Below, one piece after another: positions 1 through 8,644 of a DNA stretch of 64,000 nt. The stretch comes from Bradyrhizobium zhengyangense. Lineage in GTDB: Bacteria; Pseudomonadota; Alphaproteobacteria; Rhizobiales; Xanthobacteraceae. Below the pieces are notes generated by a model. It made no database searches. It was not told the origin of the DNA and worked only from the letters and a program-made list of their open reading frames with translations. Every line of letters begins with the position of its first letter. Within the stretch, counting starts at the first letter, position 1. The position numbers and the translations under genes are program-made. The DNA lies in assembly GCF_022012435.1 (NCBI RefSeq), contig NZ_JAKLUA010000001.1:1550001-1614000 (forward strand), given 5' to 3'.

Positions 1-146
1 TCGACACCTTCGCTACCGAACTCGTTGACAAGCACGGCGAGCTTCTTGCCATTGGGATTGCTGAGCAGATGCTGGATCAGCGTCGTCTTGCCCGAACCGA
101 GAAAGCCGGTGACCACGGTCACAGGAACTTTTGCAAGCGAGTTCAT
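1..146 (-). CDS. cobW: CobW-family GTP-binding protein, N-terminal fragment
   Basis: The first 48 residues of a protein that continues beyond the window. It starts [20 protein letters not shown], with the P-loop GFLGSGKTT at residues 14-22 and VLVNEFG shortly after, which is diagnostic of the CobW/COG0523 family of metallochaperone GTPases. In aerobic B12 producers CobW is thought to deliver cobalt to the cobaltochelatase CobNST. Its ATG overlaps the TGA of the upstream DUF1636 gene by ATGA, so the two are translationally coupled and share the upstream cobalamin riboswitch. Identity as CobW rather than another COG0523 member rests on the B12 context. Confidence 0.9.
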   Translation of the reverse strand, partial: MNSLAKVPVTVVTGFLGSGKTTLIQHLLSNPNGKKLAVLVNEFGSEGV

Positions 147-517
147 TCGGCGGCCTCCGGCAACACGGCGATGGGGGGAATGCGCGCAAGCGATTGCTTG
201 CGGAAGATTTCGGGGCGGCTGCGCCAGGGCACGAGGCCATCGGGCGCGGCAGCATAGGCGGCAGCGCCCGCAACCACGTCCCGCGCGTTGGCATCCGACA
301 GGCGGCCATAGACATAGGACCAGCGACCGGGCGCGCTGAGCGCGACCGAGCAGCCCTGGCTGCATGCAGACAGGCACTCGACGGGAACCACGCTGACGCC
401 CTCGGGCACGCCGGCTTCGAGAATCGCGCCGTGCAGGCGCTTGCCGGGCGTGGTCTCGTCTTCGCCCAGCGTCTGGCCGGCGCGGCAGGTGATGCAGACG
501 TGCAGTGTGACAGTCAT
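143..517 (-). CDS. DUF1636 predicted metal-binding protein
   Basis: A 124-residue protein beginning [14 protein letters not shown]. Cysteines C8 and C11 form a CxxC and C48, C52, C56 a CLSACSQGC cluster, matching the thioredoxin-like ferredoxin pattern of DUF1636 proteins. The exact biochemical role is unknown; family members sit beside cobW in rhizobial cobalamin loci, so a role in cobalt handling is an inference. The ATG at 517 is chosen because it is preceded by a GGAAGAGG ribosome site and begins the conserved domain. A longer frame to 616 would run through the riboswitch border. It overlaps cobW by four bases. Confidence 0.85.
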   Translation of the reverse strand: MTVTLHVCITCRAGQTLGEDETTPGKRLHGAILEAGVPEGVSVVPVECLSACSQGCSVALSAPGRWSYVYGRLSDANARDVVAGAAAYAAAPDGLVPWRSRPEIFRKQSLARIPPIAVLPEAAE

Positions 518-628
518 CGCCTCTTCCAGAAGTATCAGCGGGAGGCGAAGAGGCTCACGGACCTTGCTTGCGAAGGTCCGTTTCCCCGTCGCGGAACACC
601 CCGTCCGCCGGTCCAAAAATCGTCCGCG

Positions 629-815
629 CTGGCAGGTCTCCCGGCTTGCGGAGCAGGGTTTCCCCTTCGATCCCCGCCTTCCCGATCCCTGGGGGATCAG
701 TGGCTTTGGGCATCTCTCCGGTCACGGTCGCGGGGGCGGCTGCATTTTGGACCCAAATCTTGCAGATTCGGACCCTATCGCATTCCCTCTTCGCCTGTCA
801 TAGGACAGGAACCAA
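629..815 (-). promoter_or_regulatory. Cobalamin (adenosylcobalamin) riboswitch
   Basis: Read on the minus strand, the segment carries the classical B12 box AGCCGGGAGACCTGCC at 646-631. Ahead of it, in order, are CCACTG, GGGAAGGC and a CCCCCGCGACCGTGACCGG block, and GGTTCCTG opens the element at 813. This is the consensus order of the cobalamin riboswitch. It ends about 110 bases before the DUF1636 start, so it should repress DUF1636-cobW when adenosylcobalamin is plentiful. The expression platform was not folded. Confidence 0.95.
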
Positions 816-871
816 CGCCGGGCCACCATTTGCCCCCGGCCGCCTCTTGTCAAGCCGAAGGACCGGATACG

Positions 872-1531
872 ATGACGACTGAACCGGAGACCCAAACGGC
901 CGACGAAACCGACGCCAAGAATGACGCCAAGACTGACGCAAAGCACGCCGCCAAAATGGCGAAGATCAAGGTCGCCCGCGACAAGATCATGGCGACCAAG
1001 AGCGGCGAAAAAGGCCTCATCATCGTCCACACCGGCGCCGGCAAGGGCAAGTCCTCCTCCGCCTTCGGCATGATCGTGCGCTGTGTCGCCCATGGCTTCC
1101 CCTGCGCCGTGGTGCAGTTCATCAAGGGCGCCTGGGATACCGGCGAGCGGCGCCTGCTCACCGGCCATTTCGGCGAGCTCTGCCAGTTCCACGCCATGGG
1201 CGAAGGGTTCACCTGGGAGACGCAGGACCGCGCCCGCGACGTCGCGGCCGCGCGCGCCGGCTGGGAGAAGGCGAAGGAGCTGATATCAGATGAGAGCCTG
1301 CGCATGGTCGTGCTCGACGAGATCAACATCGCGCTGCGCTACGACTATCTCGACATCGCCGAAATCGTCGATTTCCTGAAGACCTCGAAGCCGCCGATGA
1401 CGCATGTCGTGCTCACCGGTCGCAATGCCAAGGACGAGCTGATCGAGATCGCCGATCTCGTCACCGAGATGACGCTGGTGAAACATCCGTTCCGCTCCGG
1501 CATCAAGGCGCAGCCCGGCGTCGAGTTCTGA
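872..1531 (+). CDS. cobO: Cob(I)yrinic acid a,c-diamide adenosyltransferase
   Basis: A 219-residue BtuR/CobO-type ATP:corrinoid adenosyltransferase, which transfers the 5'-deoxyadenosyl group of ATP to cob(I)alamin precursors in the cytoplasm. The P-loop [12 protein letters not shown] lies at about 54-65, followed by AVVQFIKG and VVLDEIN motifs. The N-terminal 40 residues are an Asp/Ala/Lys-rich tail with repeated DAK triplets, longer than in the core family. The ATG at 872 follows AAGGA and is chosen over a much longer open frame that would overlap the riboswitch and DUF1636. cobQ begins five bases after its stop. Confidence 0.94.
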   Translation: MTTEPETQTADETDAKNDAKTDAKHAAKMAKIKVARDKIMATKSGEKGLIIVHTGAGKGKSSSAFGMIVRCVAHGFPCAVVQFIKGAWDTGERRLLTGHFGELCQFHAMGEGFTWETQDRARDVAAARAGWEKAKELISDESLRMVVLDEINIALRYDYLDIAEIVDFLKTSKPPMTHVVLTGRNAKDELIEIADLVTEMTLVKHPFRSGIKAQPGVEF

Positions 1532-1536
1532 GATCA

Positions 1537-2985
1537 ATGACACGCACGCTGATGATCCAGGGGGCCGGCTCGGACGTGGGCAAGTCGCTCATCGTCGCCG
1601 GTCTCGCGCGGGCCTTCACACGGCGCGGATTGCGCGTGCTTCCCTTCAAGCCGCAGAACATGTCGAACAACGCGGCCGTCACCGTCGATGGGGGCGAGAT
1701 CGGCCGCGCCCAAGCGTTGCAAGCGCTCGCCGCCGGTGTCGAGCCGCATACCGACATGAATCCGGTGCTGCTGAAACCCGAGACTGATGTCGGCTCGCAG
1801 GTCATCGTGCACGGCAAGCGCATCGCAACCGCACGCGCGCGCGAATATGCGGCGATGAAACCATCGCTGATGGGCGCGGTGCTGGAGAGCTTTGAACGGC
1901 TGAAGGCGCGCGCTGATCTGGTGCTGGTCGAAGGCGCCGGCAGCCCGGCCGAGGTGAATTTGCGCAAGGCCGACATCGCCAATATGGGCTTTGCCCGCAA
2001 GGCCGACGTTCCGGTCGTGCTGGTCGGCGACATCGACCGCGGCGGCGTCATCGCGCAGCTGGTCGGTATCAAAACGGTGATCGACCCTGATGATGCCGCA
2101 ATGATCCAAGGCTTTGTCATCAACAAGTTCCGCGGCGATCCTACACTGTTCGACGACGGCTACAAGCTGATTGAACAAAAGACTGCATGGCGCGGCCTCG
2201 GCGTGCTGCCGTGGTTTCCGCGCGCCGGCGAGCTACCGGCCGAGGATGCGCTGGGCCTGAGCGACGCGCGCAAGCCCGGCCAGTGCAAGATCGCCTGCCT
2301 CGCGCTGTCGCGGATCGCCAATTTCGACGATCTCGATCCGCTCAAGCTCGAGCCTTCAGTCGATCTCGTGATGGTGCGCCCGGGCGAAGCGATCCCCGGC
2401 GATGTCAGGCTCGTCATCATCCCCGGCTCAAAGTCCACGCGGGGCGATCTCGCCTTCCTGCGCGCGCAAGGCTGGGACATCGATCTCATCGCGCACCGCC
2501 GCAGGGGCGGCCATGTGCTCGGCCTCTGCGGCGGCTATCAGATGCTCGGGCGCAGCGTTGCTGATCCGGCCGGAATCGAAGGTCCTGCCGGCGATACACA
2601 GGGTCTCGGGCTACTGGACGTGACGACCGTGATGAGTCCGCAGAAGACGCTGACGCGTGTGGCAGCCGTTCACGCGGCGACTGATCAGCCGATCCAGGCT
2701 TACGAAATCCACATAGGCCGCACTGATGGACCCGACCGCACGCGGCCGTTCGCGAAGTTGAACGGCGAGCCGGAGGGTGCGATTTCGCGCGACGGGCGCG
2801 TGCAGGGCAGCTATCTGCACGGCCTGTTCACGTCGGACGATTTCCGCAAGGCATATCTGGCAAAGCTTGACATTCCCGCAGGCGAGGAGCCGTATCACGC
2901 GAGGGTCGAGAGCGCGCTCGAGGCCCTCGCCGATCACATCGAACGGCATCTCGACGTCGAAGGCCTGCTCGCGCTAGCGCGCTAG
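1537..2985 (+). CDS. cobQ: Cobyric acid synthase
   Basis: A 482-residue glutamine-dependent amidotransferase that amidates the b, d, e and g carboxylates of adenosylcobyrinic acid a,c-diamide. The N-terminal dethiobiotin-synthetase-like domain has the P-loop GAGSDVGKS near residue 10 and the family signature KPQNMSNNA. The C-terminal class I-like glutaminase domain shows the nucleophile C331 in [10 protein letters not shown] and H428 in GSYLHGLF. It lies five bases after cobO, so the two form an operon. Its last 12 bases overlap the convergent cobC tail. Confidence 0.97.
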   Translation: MTRTLMIQGAGSDVGKSLIVAGLARAFTRRGLRVLPFKPQNMSNNAAVTVDGGEIGRAQALQALAAGVEPHTDMNPVLLKPETDVGSQVIVHGKRIATARAREYAAMKPSLMGAVLESFERLKARADLVLVEGAGSPAEVNLRKADIANMGFARKADVPVVLVGDIDRGGVIAQLVGIKTVIDPDDAAMIQGFVINKFRGDPTLFDDGYKLIEQKTAWRGLGVLPWFPRAGELPAEDALGLSDARKPGQCKIACLALSRIANFDDLDPLKLEPSVDLVMVRPGEAIPGDVRLVIIPGSKSTRGDLAFLRAQGWDIDLIAHRRRGGHVLGLCGGYQMLGRSVADPAGIEGPAGDTQGLGLLDVTTVMSPQKTLTRVAAVHAATDQPIQAYEIHIGRTDGPDRTRPFAKLNGEPEGAISRDGRVQGSYLHGLFTSDDFRKAYLAKLDIPAGEEPYHARVESALEALADHIERHLDVEGLLALAR

Positions 2986-3954
2986 AATTTTGGCCAAGCG
3001 CGTCCATTCGGCCTCGGCGCCCGGAAGGCCGAGTCGCAGCCACGTCGGCTCTTTCGCAAACACCCGCGACCAGATCTGGCCGCCCGCGAGCTTTTCCTGC
3101 GCAACAAGCGCGTCAGGCGTTTCGTAGAGACGGAACAATGATGCGCCACCGACGAGCCGCCAGCCCTGCGCCTGCACCATCTCGTCGAGGCGCGCACAGT
3201 CCCGCACGAGCCGCGCTGACGTCGCCTTCGCCCAGGCATCATCATGCAAGGCGCGGCAGCCGATCGCGATCGCGGCGCCCGAGACCGGCCATGGACCTGA
3301 TGCCGCCGCGAGCTTGCCGATGTCCTCCGCTTCGCCGATCGCGAAGCCGAGCCGCAGGCCGGCAAGACCATAAAACTTGCCGAACGAGCGGAGGACCAGC
3401 AGCCCCGGCTGACCGGCTTCCGAGGCGAGCGAGAGCTCGGGAACGGCGTCGGCAAAACTCTCGTCGATGACGAGGTGTCCGACGCGCGGCAACAGCGCGA
3501 GCAGGTCGTTCGGGTCGTGACGGCGGCCATCGGGATTGTTGGGATTGACGACGATGGCAAGGTTCGCGCCCGCAAGCGCGTCGATCTCCTTCACCTCCTC
3601 GACCTGCCATCCCCCGGCTGAGAGAACGGACGCATATTCGTTGTAGGTCGGAGCGAGGATGCGGGCCAGGCCACGCGGCGCGAGCTGTGGCAACAATTGA
3701 ATGGCGGCTTGTGCGCCACCCATCGCGACAACAGGCGCTGATGTGCCATAGGCGTGTTGGGCAGCCCGATGCAGCGCCTCGATCTCGGATCGCGACGGCA
3801 GCGCCTGCCAGTGATGCGCTGATATCTTGCCCACGGGATAAGGCAGCCGGTTGATGCCGGTCGACAGATCCATCCAGTCTTCTGCGCGCCCGCCAAAACG
3901 CTGCTGGGCCAGATCGAGATTTCCACCGTGCTCGCGCATGTCCCGTTCTTTCAC
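2974..3954 (-). CDS. cobC: L-threonine-O-3-phosphate decarboxylase / PLP aminotransferase-like
   Basis: A 326-residue fold-type I PLP enzyme that makes the (R)-1-amino-2-propanol phosphate linker of the B12 nucleotide loop (Salmonella CobD). It shows the N-terminal [10 protein letters not shown] motif, [10 protein letters not shown], and the PLP lysine K193 in [14 protein letters not shown] start overlaps the upstream cobD stop as GTGA. An ATG at 3939 is an alternative that would shorten the protein by five residues. It runs opposite to cobQ and shares a 12-base tail overlap with it. Confidence 0.94.
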   Translation of the reverse strand: MKERDMREHGGNLDLAQQRFGGRAEDWMDLSTGINRLPYPVGKISAHHWQALPSRSEIEALHRAAQHAYGTSAPVVAMGGAQAAIQLLPQLAPRGLARILAPTYNEYASVLSAGGWQVEEVKEIDALAGANLAIVVNPNNPDGRRHDPNDLLALLPRVGHLVIDESFADAVPELSLASEAGQPGLLVLRSFGKFYGLAGLRLGFAIGEAEDIGKLAAASGPWPVSGAAIAIGCRALHDDAWAKATSARLVRDCARLDEMVQAQGWRLVGGASLFRLYETPDALVAQEKLAGGQIWSRVFAKEPTWLRLGLPGAEAEWTRLAKILAR

Positions 3955-4892
3955 GCGAAGGCCAGGATCGCAAGCAGGCCTGCGAGCAACAGCATAGCGC
4001 GGCGGTAGATCGCCAGTCCCCCGGCGATGTCGGCCGCAAGCGGATCGCGTGCGCCCTGGTTGAGCCAGGGCTCGTTCGTGACGCTGCCGTGATAGGTGCG
4101 GGGACCACTGAGCCGCACACCCAGCGCGCCGGCCATCGCCGCTTCCGGCCAGCCGGCATTGGGCGAGCGATGCCGGCGCGCATCACGCGTCATGCACGAC
4201 AGCGCCTGGGAGCGCTGCGGTGCGAGCAGCACGAACAAAAATCCGCTCACGCGCGCCGGAATGAAGTTTGCGACATCGTCGATACGCGCGGCTGCCCAGC
4301 CAAAGGCCTCGTGCCGTTCGCTGCGATGGCCGATCATGGAATCCAGCGTATTGATGGCCTTGTAGCCGAGGATTCCCGGCAAGCCGAACAGCGCGCCCCA
4401 GAACACCGGCGCGACGACGCCGTCGGAGGCGTTCTCGGCGAGGCTCTCGATCGCCGCGCGTGCGATGCCGGCCTCATCGAGCGCGGCGGGATCGCGGCCG
4501 ACGATGCGCGAGACCGCCTCGCGCGCGGCGGCGATGTCGTCGTCCAGCAGGGGCCTGGCGACAGCAGCAACATGATCATGCAGCGAGCGCAGTGCGACCA
4601 GCGGCCAGGCCAGGATGCCGATCAGCACGATCCGGATCCAGCCTGAGGGAAGCAGAGACTGAAGCAGCCACCCAAGCGCGACCGCGAGCGCAATCACCAG
4701 AAGCGCGCCGGCGACGCCGGCGGCGCGGCGAAACGCCGGCGGGTCGGACTCGCGATTCCAGCTGGCGTCGATGGCTGCGATCAACCGGCCCAGCCAGGTC
4801 ACGGGGTGGCCGAGCCGCGCGAACAGCCATGACGGCCAGCCCGTGAGGGCATCCACCGCCATCGCCACCACCATCGCGCCCGCAAAGCCCAC
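3951..4892 (-). CDS. cobD: Adenosylcobinamide-phosphate synthase, membrane protein
   Basis: A 313-residue CbiB/CobD-family integral membrane protein that joins the aminopropanol (phosphate) linker to cobyric acid. Conserved motifs are the N-terminal DALTGWPSWLFARLGHPVTW, ENASDGVVAPVFWG and YKAINTLDSMIGHR, all typical of CbiB. Several hydrophobic stretches lie near residues 55-75, 80-100 and the C-terminus. It is first in a two-gene unit with cobC and is divergent from cobP, 121 bases away. Confidence 0.95.
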   Translation of the reverse strand: MGFAGAMVVAMAVDALTGWPSWLFARLGHPVTWLGRLIAAIDASWNRESDPPAFRRAAGVAGALLVIALAVALGWLLQSLLPSGWIRIVLIGILAWPLVALRSLHDHVAAVARPLLDDDIAAAREAVSRIVGRDPAALDEAGIARAAIESLAENASDGVVAPVFWGALFGLPGILGYKAINTLDSMIGHRSERHEAFGWAAARIDDVANFIPARVSGFLFVLLAPQRSQALSCMTRDARRHRSPNAGWPEAAMAGALGVRLSGPRTYHGSVTNEPWLNQGARDPLAADIAGGLAIYRRAMLLLAGLLAILAFA

Positions 4893-5013
4893 ATCCGCCT
4901 CCTGTCCCGCCCCTGTTGCGCAAAGCCAGGGACAAGCGCAAGCCCCTGATCGGCTGATTTCGGCTTTGTCTTTGGCCGCGATTGGTGATTAGTCAGGCCC
5001 ACAGGAGACTTTG

Positions 5014-5517
5014 ATGGCCGTCATCTTGATCACGGGCGGAGCGCGATCGGGCAAGAGCAAGCGTGCGGAAACGCGCGCGCGTGCGTTTCCCGGGCAGCCC
5101 GTCTATGTCGCGACGGCCGAGGCGCTTGATGCCGAGATGGAGGCGCGCATCGCAAGGCACCGCACGCGGCGCGGAACCGACTGGATCGAGCGCGAGGTGC
5201 CGCTCGATCTCGTGCCCGCGCTGATCGCAAGCGATGGCGGCGGTGCGCGGCTGGTGGACTGCCTGACGCTGTGGCTCTCCAATCTGATGCATGCCGAGCG
5301 CAACTGGGAGCACGCGGTGAGCGACCTCGCCGCCGCCCTGCCCCGTCTCAAGAGCCCCGTTGTCTTCGTCACCAACGAGGTCGGGCTCGGCATCGTCCCC
5401 GACAATGCGCTGGCCCGCAGCTTTCGCGACGCTGCCGGCATCATGAACCAGACCATTGCAGCCGCCGCCGACGAAGTCGAGTTCGTGGTCGCCGGCCTGC
5501 CGATGAAGCTGAAATGA
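5014..5517 (+). CDS. cobP: Adenosylcobinamide kinase / adenosylcobinamide-phosphate guanylyltransferase
   Basis: A 167-residue bifunctional CobU/CobP enzyme that phosphorylates and then GMP-activates adenosylcobinamide. Seen are the P-loop GGARSGKS at 8-15, H49 in RIARHRTRR (the family's guanylylated histidine region), VDCLTLWLSNL and FVTNEVGLGIVP. The ATG at 5014 is preferred over a TTG three bases earlier because AGGAG sits six bases upstream. Its stop overlaps the cobV start as ATGA. Confidence 0.96.
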   Translation: MAVILITGGARSGKSKRAETRARAFPGQPVYVATAEALDAEMEARIARHRTRRGTDWIEREVPLDLVPALIASDGGGARLVDCLTLWLSNLMHAERNWEHAVSDLAAALPRLKSPVVFVTNEVGLGIVPDNALARSFRDAAGIMNQTIAAAADEVEFVVAGLPMKLK

Positions 5518-6299
5518 CGCCGCGCGCCGACATCCTGAAAGACGTCGTCGCCGATCTCAGGATCGCGGCGTCCTTCGTCACGATCTTCCCCGTGGCCTCG
5601 TCGAAGCCATCTGGCGAAGGCACCGTCGCGCGCGCGACCTGGGCGCTGCCGGTCGCGGGATTGCTGGTTGGGCTTGCGGGCGCTTTCGTCTACAAGGTCG
5701 TCATTCGCGTTGGACTGGCGCCGAACCTCGCCGCCCTGCTCGCGCTCGCGACGACCGCGCTCATCACCGGCGCGCTCCACGAGGACGGGCTTGCCGATAC
5801 CGCCGACGGGCTCGGCGGCGGCCGCACGCGCGAGCGCAAGCTCGAGATCATGCGCGACAGCCGGATCGGCAGCTATGGTGTCTGCGCACTGATCCTTTCA
5901 TTCGGCCTGCGCTGGAGCGCGCTTGCGGCGATCGCCAATCCCTGGGCTGTAATGCTCGCGCTCGTCTCTGCGCATGCCGCAGCGCGCGCGGGCTTACCCG
6001 CCTTCATGTCGTTGGTCGCCCCGGCGCGTTCCGACGGACTTTCGGCGAACGCAGGAGCGCCGCCGGGCCGCAGCGTGGCCACGGCCTTCGGTCTCGGAAC
6101 GCTCGTGCTTGCGCTGGCGCTCGGGCCGGCCAAGGCGCTTGTCGGCCTTGTCCTGCTATCAGCAGCCGGATTGATCCTGGCGCGACTTGCCATTCGCCAG
6201 ATCGGCGGACAGACCGGCGACATCCTCGGCGCGTTCGAGCAGGTCGGCGAGATCCTGATCCTGCTGGTCGCGGCCGCCTTCCTCCACGGCGGAGGATGA
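5514..6299 (+). CDS. cobV: Adenosylcobinamide-GDP ribazoletransferase (cobalamin synthase)
   Basis: A 261-residue polytopic membrane enzyme (CobS/CobV) that joins adenosylcobinamide-GDP and alpha-ribazole (phosphate). The signature HEDGLADTADGLGGG, followed by RDSRIGSYG, lies near residues 88-125 and is diagnostic. Hydrophobic segments follow through to the C-terminus. The ATG overlaps the cobP stop. bluB starts three bases downstream, giving a tight cobP-cobV-bluB unit. A longer in-frame extension reaching into cobP was rejected. Confidence 0.95.
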   Translation: MTPRADILKDVVADLRIAASFVTIFPVASSKPSGEGTVARATWALPVAGLLVGLAGAFVYKVVIRVGLAPNLAALLALATTALITGALHEDGLADTADGLGGGRTRERKLEIMRDSRIGSYGVCALILSFGLRWSALAAIANPWAVMLALVSAHAAARAGLPAFMSLVAPARSDGLSANAGAPPGRSVATAFGLGTLVLALALGPAKALVGLVLLSAAGLILARLAIRQIGGQTGDILGAFEQVGEILILLVAAAFLHGGG

Positions 6300-6302
6300 A
6301 CC

Positions 6303-6935
6303 ATGGTCGAGTTTGACGATAGCTTCCGCCGGCAATTGCGCGAGCTGTTCGTGTGGCGCCGCGACGTGCGCCGCTTTCGCAGCCGGGCGCTGCCTGACGG
6401 CGCCGTGGAGCGGCTGATCGACACCGCCTGCCTGTCGCCCTCCGTCGGCCTGAGCCAGCCGTGGCGCTTCGTCATCGTCGATGATCCCGCGCGGCGCCGC
6501 GCCGTGATCGACGACTTCAAGGCGTGCAATGCCGATGCACTCAACTGCTATTCCGGCGAGCGCGCGGCGCGCTATGCCACGCTCAAGCTCTCGGGTCTCG
6601 AACAGGCGCCTTGCCACCTCGCAATCTTCGCCGAAAAGTCCAGCGACATCGGCCACGGCCTCGGCCGCGCCACCATGCCGGAGACGACAGAATATTCCGT
6701 GGTCGCGGCCATCACCGCGATGTGGCTCGCCGCGCGCGCCGAGGGCATCGGGCTCGGCTGGGTCTCCATCCTCAATCCGCAGCGCATCCACGGCGTGCTC
6801 GACCTGCCGGCCTCCTGGAAGTTCATCGCCTATCTCTGCATCGGTTACCCCGAGGCCGAGTGCGACCAGCCCGAGCTCGAGCGGGCGAAGTGGGAGCATC
6901 GGCGGGACGCGAGCGAGTTCACGCTGCGGCGATAG
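6303..6935 (+). CDS. bluB: 5,6-dimethylbenzimidazole synthase
   Basis: A 210-residue flavin-destructase of the nitroreductase fold that breaks reduced FMN to make 5,6-dimethylbenzimidazole, the lower ligand of B12. Seen are RRDVRRFRS near the start, SPSVGLSQPWRF, the MPETTEYSVVAAI region and GLGWVSI, all BluB-typical. It closes the cobP-cobV-bluB unit and is convergent with tpsB seven bases away. No hairpin terminator is visible in that gap. Confidence 0.95.
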   Translation: MVEFDDSFRRQLRELFVWRRDVRRFRSRALPDGAVERLIDTACLSPSVGLSQPWRFVIVDDPARRRAVIDDFKACNADALNCYSGERAARYATLKLSGLEQAPCHLAIFAEKSSDIGHGLGRATMPETTEYSVVAAITAMWLAARAEGIGLGWVSILNPQRIHGVLDLPASWKFIAYLCIGYPEAECDQPELERAKWEHRRDASEFTLRR

Positions 6936-6942
6936 AGACGGC

Positions 6943-8637
6943 TTACGACTTGCTCTTGTCGACCACAGCCGCCACAGGCGTGGCGGTGTGCTGCTTCTCG
7001 AACATCAACAGCGGGCGAAAGACGACGCGGCCATACGCCTCGTAATGGTGCTGGGTCGAGACCGCATTCTTAAGCGGTGTCGCGTAATTGGCCTCGAACG
7101 TCATGAACTGCGCATAGGTCCAGGAGAAGCCGACGCCGACGGAGGCCATTTCGGTGATGCCGGGGGCTGTCGAATACACCGCACCCCAGTCGGTGAAGAT
7201 GTAGGTGTCAAATCCCCGCAGCCATTGCGACCAGTTGTAGTGCAGCTCGGCGTTGAAATAATAGCCGCTGTCGCCGGACGCCGCGTTGGACGGATAGCCG
7301 CGCACCGTCGTCGGACCACCGATCGTAAAGATCTGGTCGCCCGGCAGCAGCTTTTCCTGCGTGTACTGCCAGCTCGCCAGCACATTGGTGCTGAAATTGG
7401 GGGGACCGGCCGCGCTGGTCGCACTCAGCGAGCCGGTATAGGTGTTGAACGTGCGGTTGTTGCCGAGCACGTGGTCCTGCCATTCGATGTAGTTCACGGC
7501 GGGCGAGACCGTGATCGAATAGGTGTTGCCGGAATTGGTCACGGAGACGCCGGCCGTGGCCTTGTCATAATGGTCGTCGGTCACCGCAACCGTCGAGAAG
7601 CGGCTCACCGTCTTGCCCTCGGTCTCGGCGGCGTTGAGCAGCACCAGCCAGTTCTGCGTCGCCCAGACCGGTTGGCTGAAATTCACCGCGGCCTGGCTCG
7701 ACCGCCCGGTGACGTCGAGCGCGACGAACGGCCCCTCGATGATCTTGATCTTGCCTTCGGTATAGCTGACGCCGACGCGTCCGCCCCAGGGATTGACCGG
7801 CACGCTGTAGGCGACATTGCCGTTGAGGTTGCCGTCGGAGCGGACGCCGTAGAAGGTCAGGCGGTCGTCGACGCCGAACAGGCTGTGGCGCTTGTAGAAA
7901 GTGCCGCCCTCCCAGCGCCCGGTGTTTTCGGAGCCCTGGTTGTCGACGAAGAGCTGCCAGGTGTCGACCGGCGGCTCGATCACCGCGAACTGGAGATCGG
8001 TCAGGCCGAAGCTCGTGCCGGGCTGGAGCAGCGCCTTGATCTGCACGTCGTTGGTCCGGTTGAACCAGGTCACGTCGCGATTGAGCTTGGGAACGTCGAG
8101 GACCTCGCCTTCCGGCTCCTGCACCCGCTGGAGGATATAGTCGGTCCGGGTCTGCTGGTTGCCCTCGACGGTGGTCTTCTGCAGCCGGCCTTCGGTTAGC
8201 TTGATCTTGACCGTCCCATCCTTGGGATCCTGATCCGGCAGCGTCGCGATGCCGGTGACGATGCCACGCTCGGTGTAGATGGCGTTGATGTCCGCGACGA
8301 TCTGCAACAGCGTCGCGATATCGACATTCTTGCCGACATATTTCTTGGCGATCTCATCGAGCTCGGCCTGCGTGATGAACTTGGACGGGTCGAACTCGAG
8401 CTTGCGCAGGCGGAATTTCGGGCCGCCCGGCTTCATCAGCGGGGACTTTTCCCTTTGGCCACCGACCACGGCGGGACCGTTCAGCTTGGGCGGCGCGCTC
8501 TGCTGTTCGAACTGGCGGCGTTGCCGGTCGACGTCGTTCTGAATGGCGCCGGGATTGATCGAGGGCACCTGCGCGCGCGCGGCGACGATGCTCGACGCCG
8601 CAAGCCCGATCCCCAGCGCTGCCCCCAGAATCCGCAT
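6943..8637 (-). CDS. TpsB outer-membrane transporter (ShlB/FhaC/HecB family)
   Basis: A 564-residue outer-membrane protein that should translocate the adjacent giant TpsA exoprotein. A signal peptide (MRILGAALGIGLAASSIVAA, cut after ARA) is followed by a proline/glutamine-rich linker. Next comes a POTRA domain of about 80 residues (FRLRKLEFDPSKFITQAEL through TVKIKLTEGRL), a probable second POTRA, and a C-terminal beta-barrel. The barrel contains GGPTTVRGYPSN, the conserved VRGY motif of loop L6 in Omp85/TpsB proteins. The ATG at 8637 is chosen over a TTG at 8661 because it begins the signal peptide and avoids overlap with tpsA. It follows tpsA by seven bases, so they are co-transcribed. Confidence 0.93.
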   Translation of the reverse strand: MRILGAALGIGLAASSIVAARAQVPSINPGAIQNDVDRQRRQFEQQSAPPKLNGPAVVGGQREKSPLMKPGGPKFRLRKLEFDPSKFITQAELDEIAKKYVGKNVDIATLLQIVADINAIYTERGIVTGIATLPDQDPKDGTVKIKLTEGRLQKTTVEGNQQTRTDYILQRVQEPEGEVLDVPKLNRDVTWFNRTNDVQIKALLQPGTSFGLTDLQFAVIEPPVDTWQLFVDNQGSENTGRWEGGTFYKRHSLFGVDDRLTFYGVRSDGNLNGNVAYSVPVNPWGGRVGVSYTEGKIKIIEGPFVALDVTGRSSQAAVNFSQPVWATQNWLVLLNAAETEGKTVSRFSTVAVTDDHYDKATAGVSVTNSGNTYSITVSPAVNYIEWQDHVLGNNRTFNTYTGSLSATSAAGPPNFSTNVLASWQYTQEKLLPGDQIFTIGGPTTVRGYPSNAASGDSGYYFNAELHYNWSQWLRGFDTYIFTDWGAVYSTAPGITEMASVGVGFSWTYAQFMTFEANYATPLKNAVSTQHHYEAYGRVVFRPLLMFEKQHTATPVAAVVDKSKS

Positions 8638-8644
8638 CCCAGAC

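Noticed and set aside
131..871. N-terminal extension of cobO in the same open frame
   Set aside because: It would overlap the riboswitch and the DUF1636 gene on the other strand. CobO homology begins only after the ATG at 872.
4893..5013. Second cobalamin riboswitch between cobD and cobP
   Set aside because: The gap is only 121 bases and no B12 box is present on either strand.
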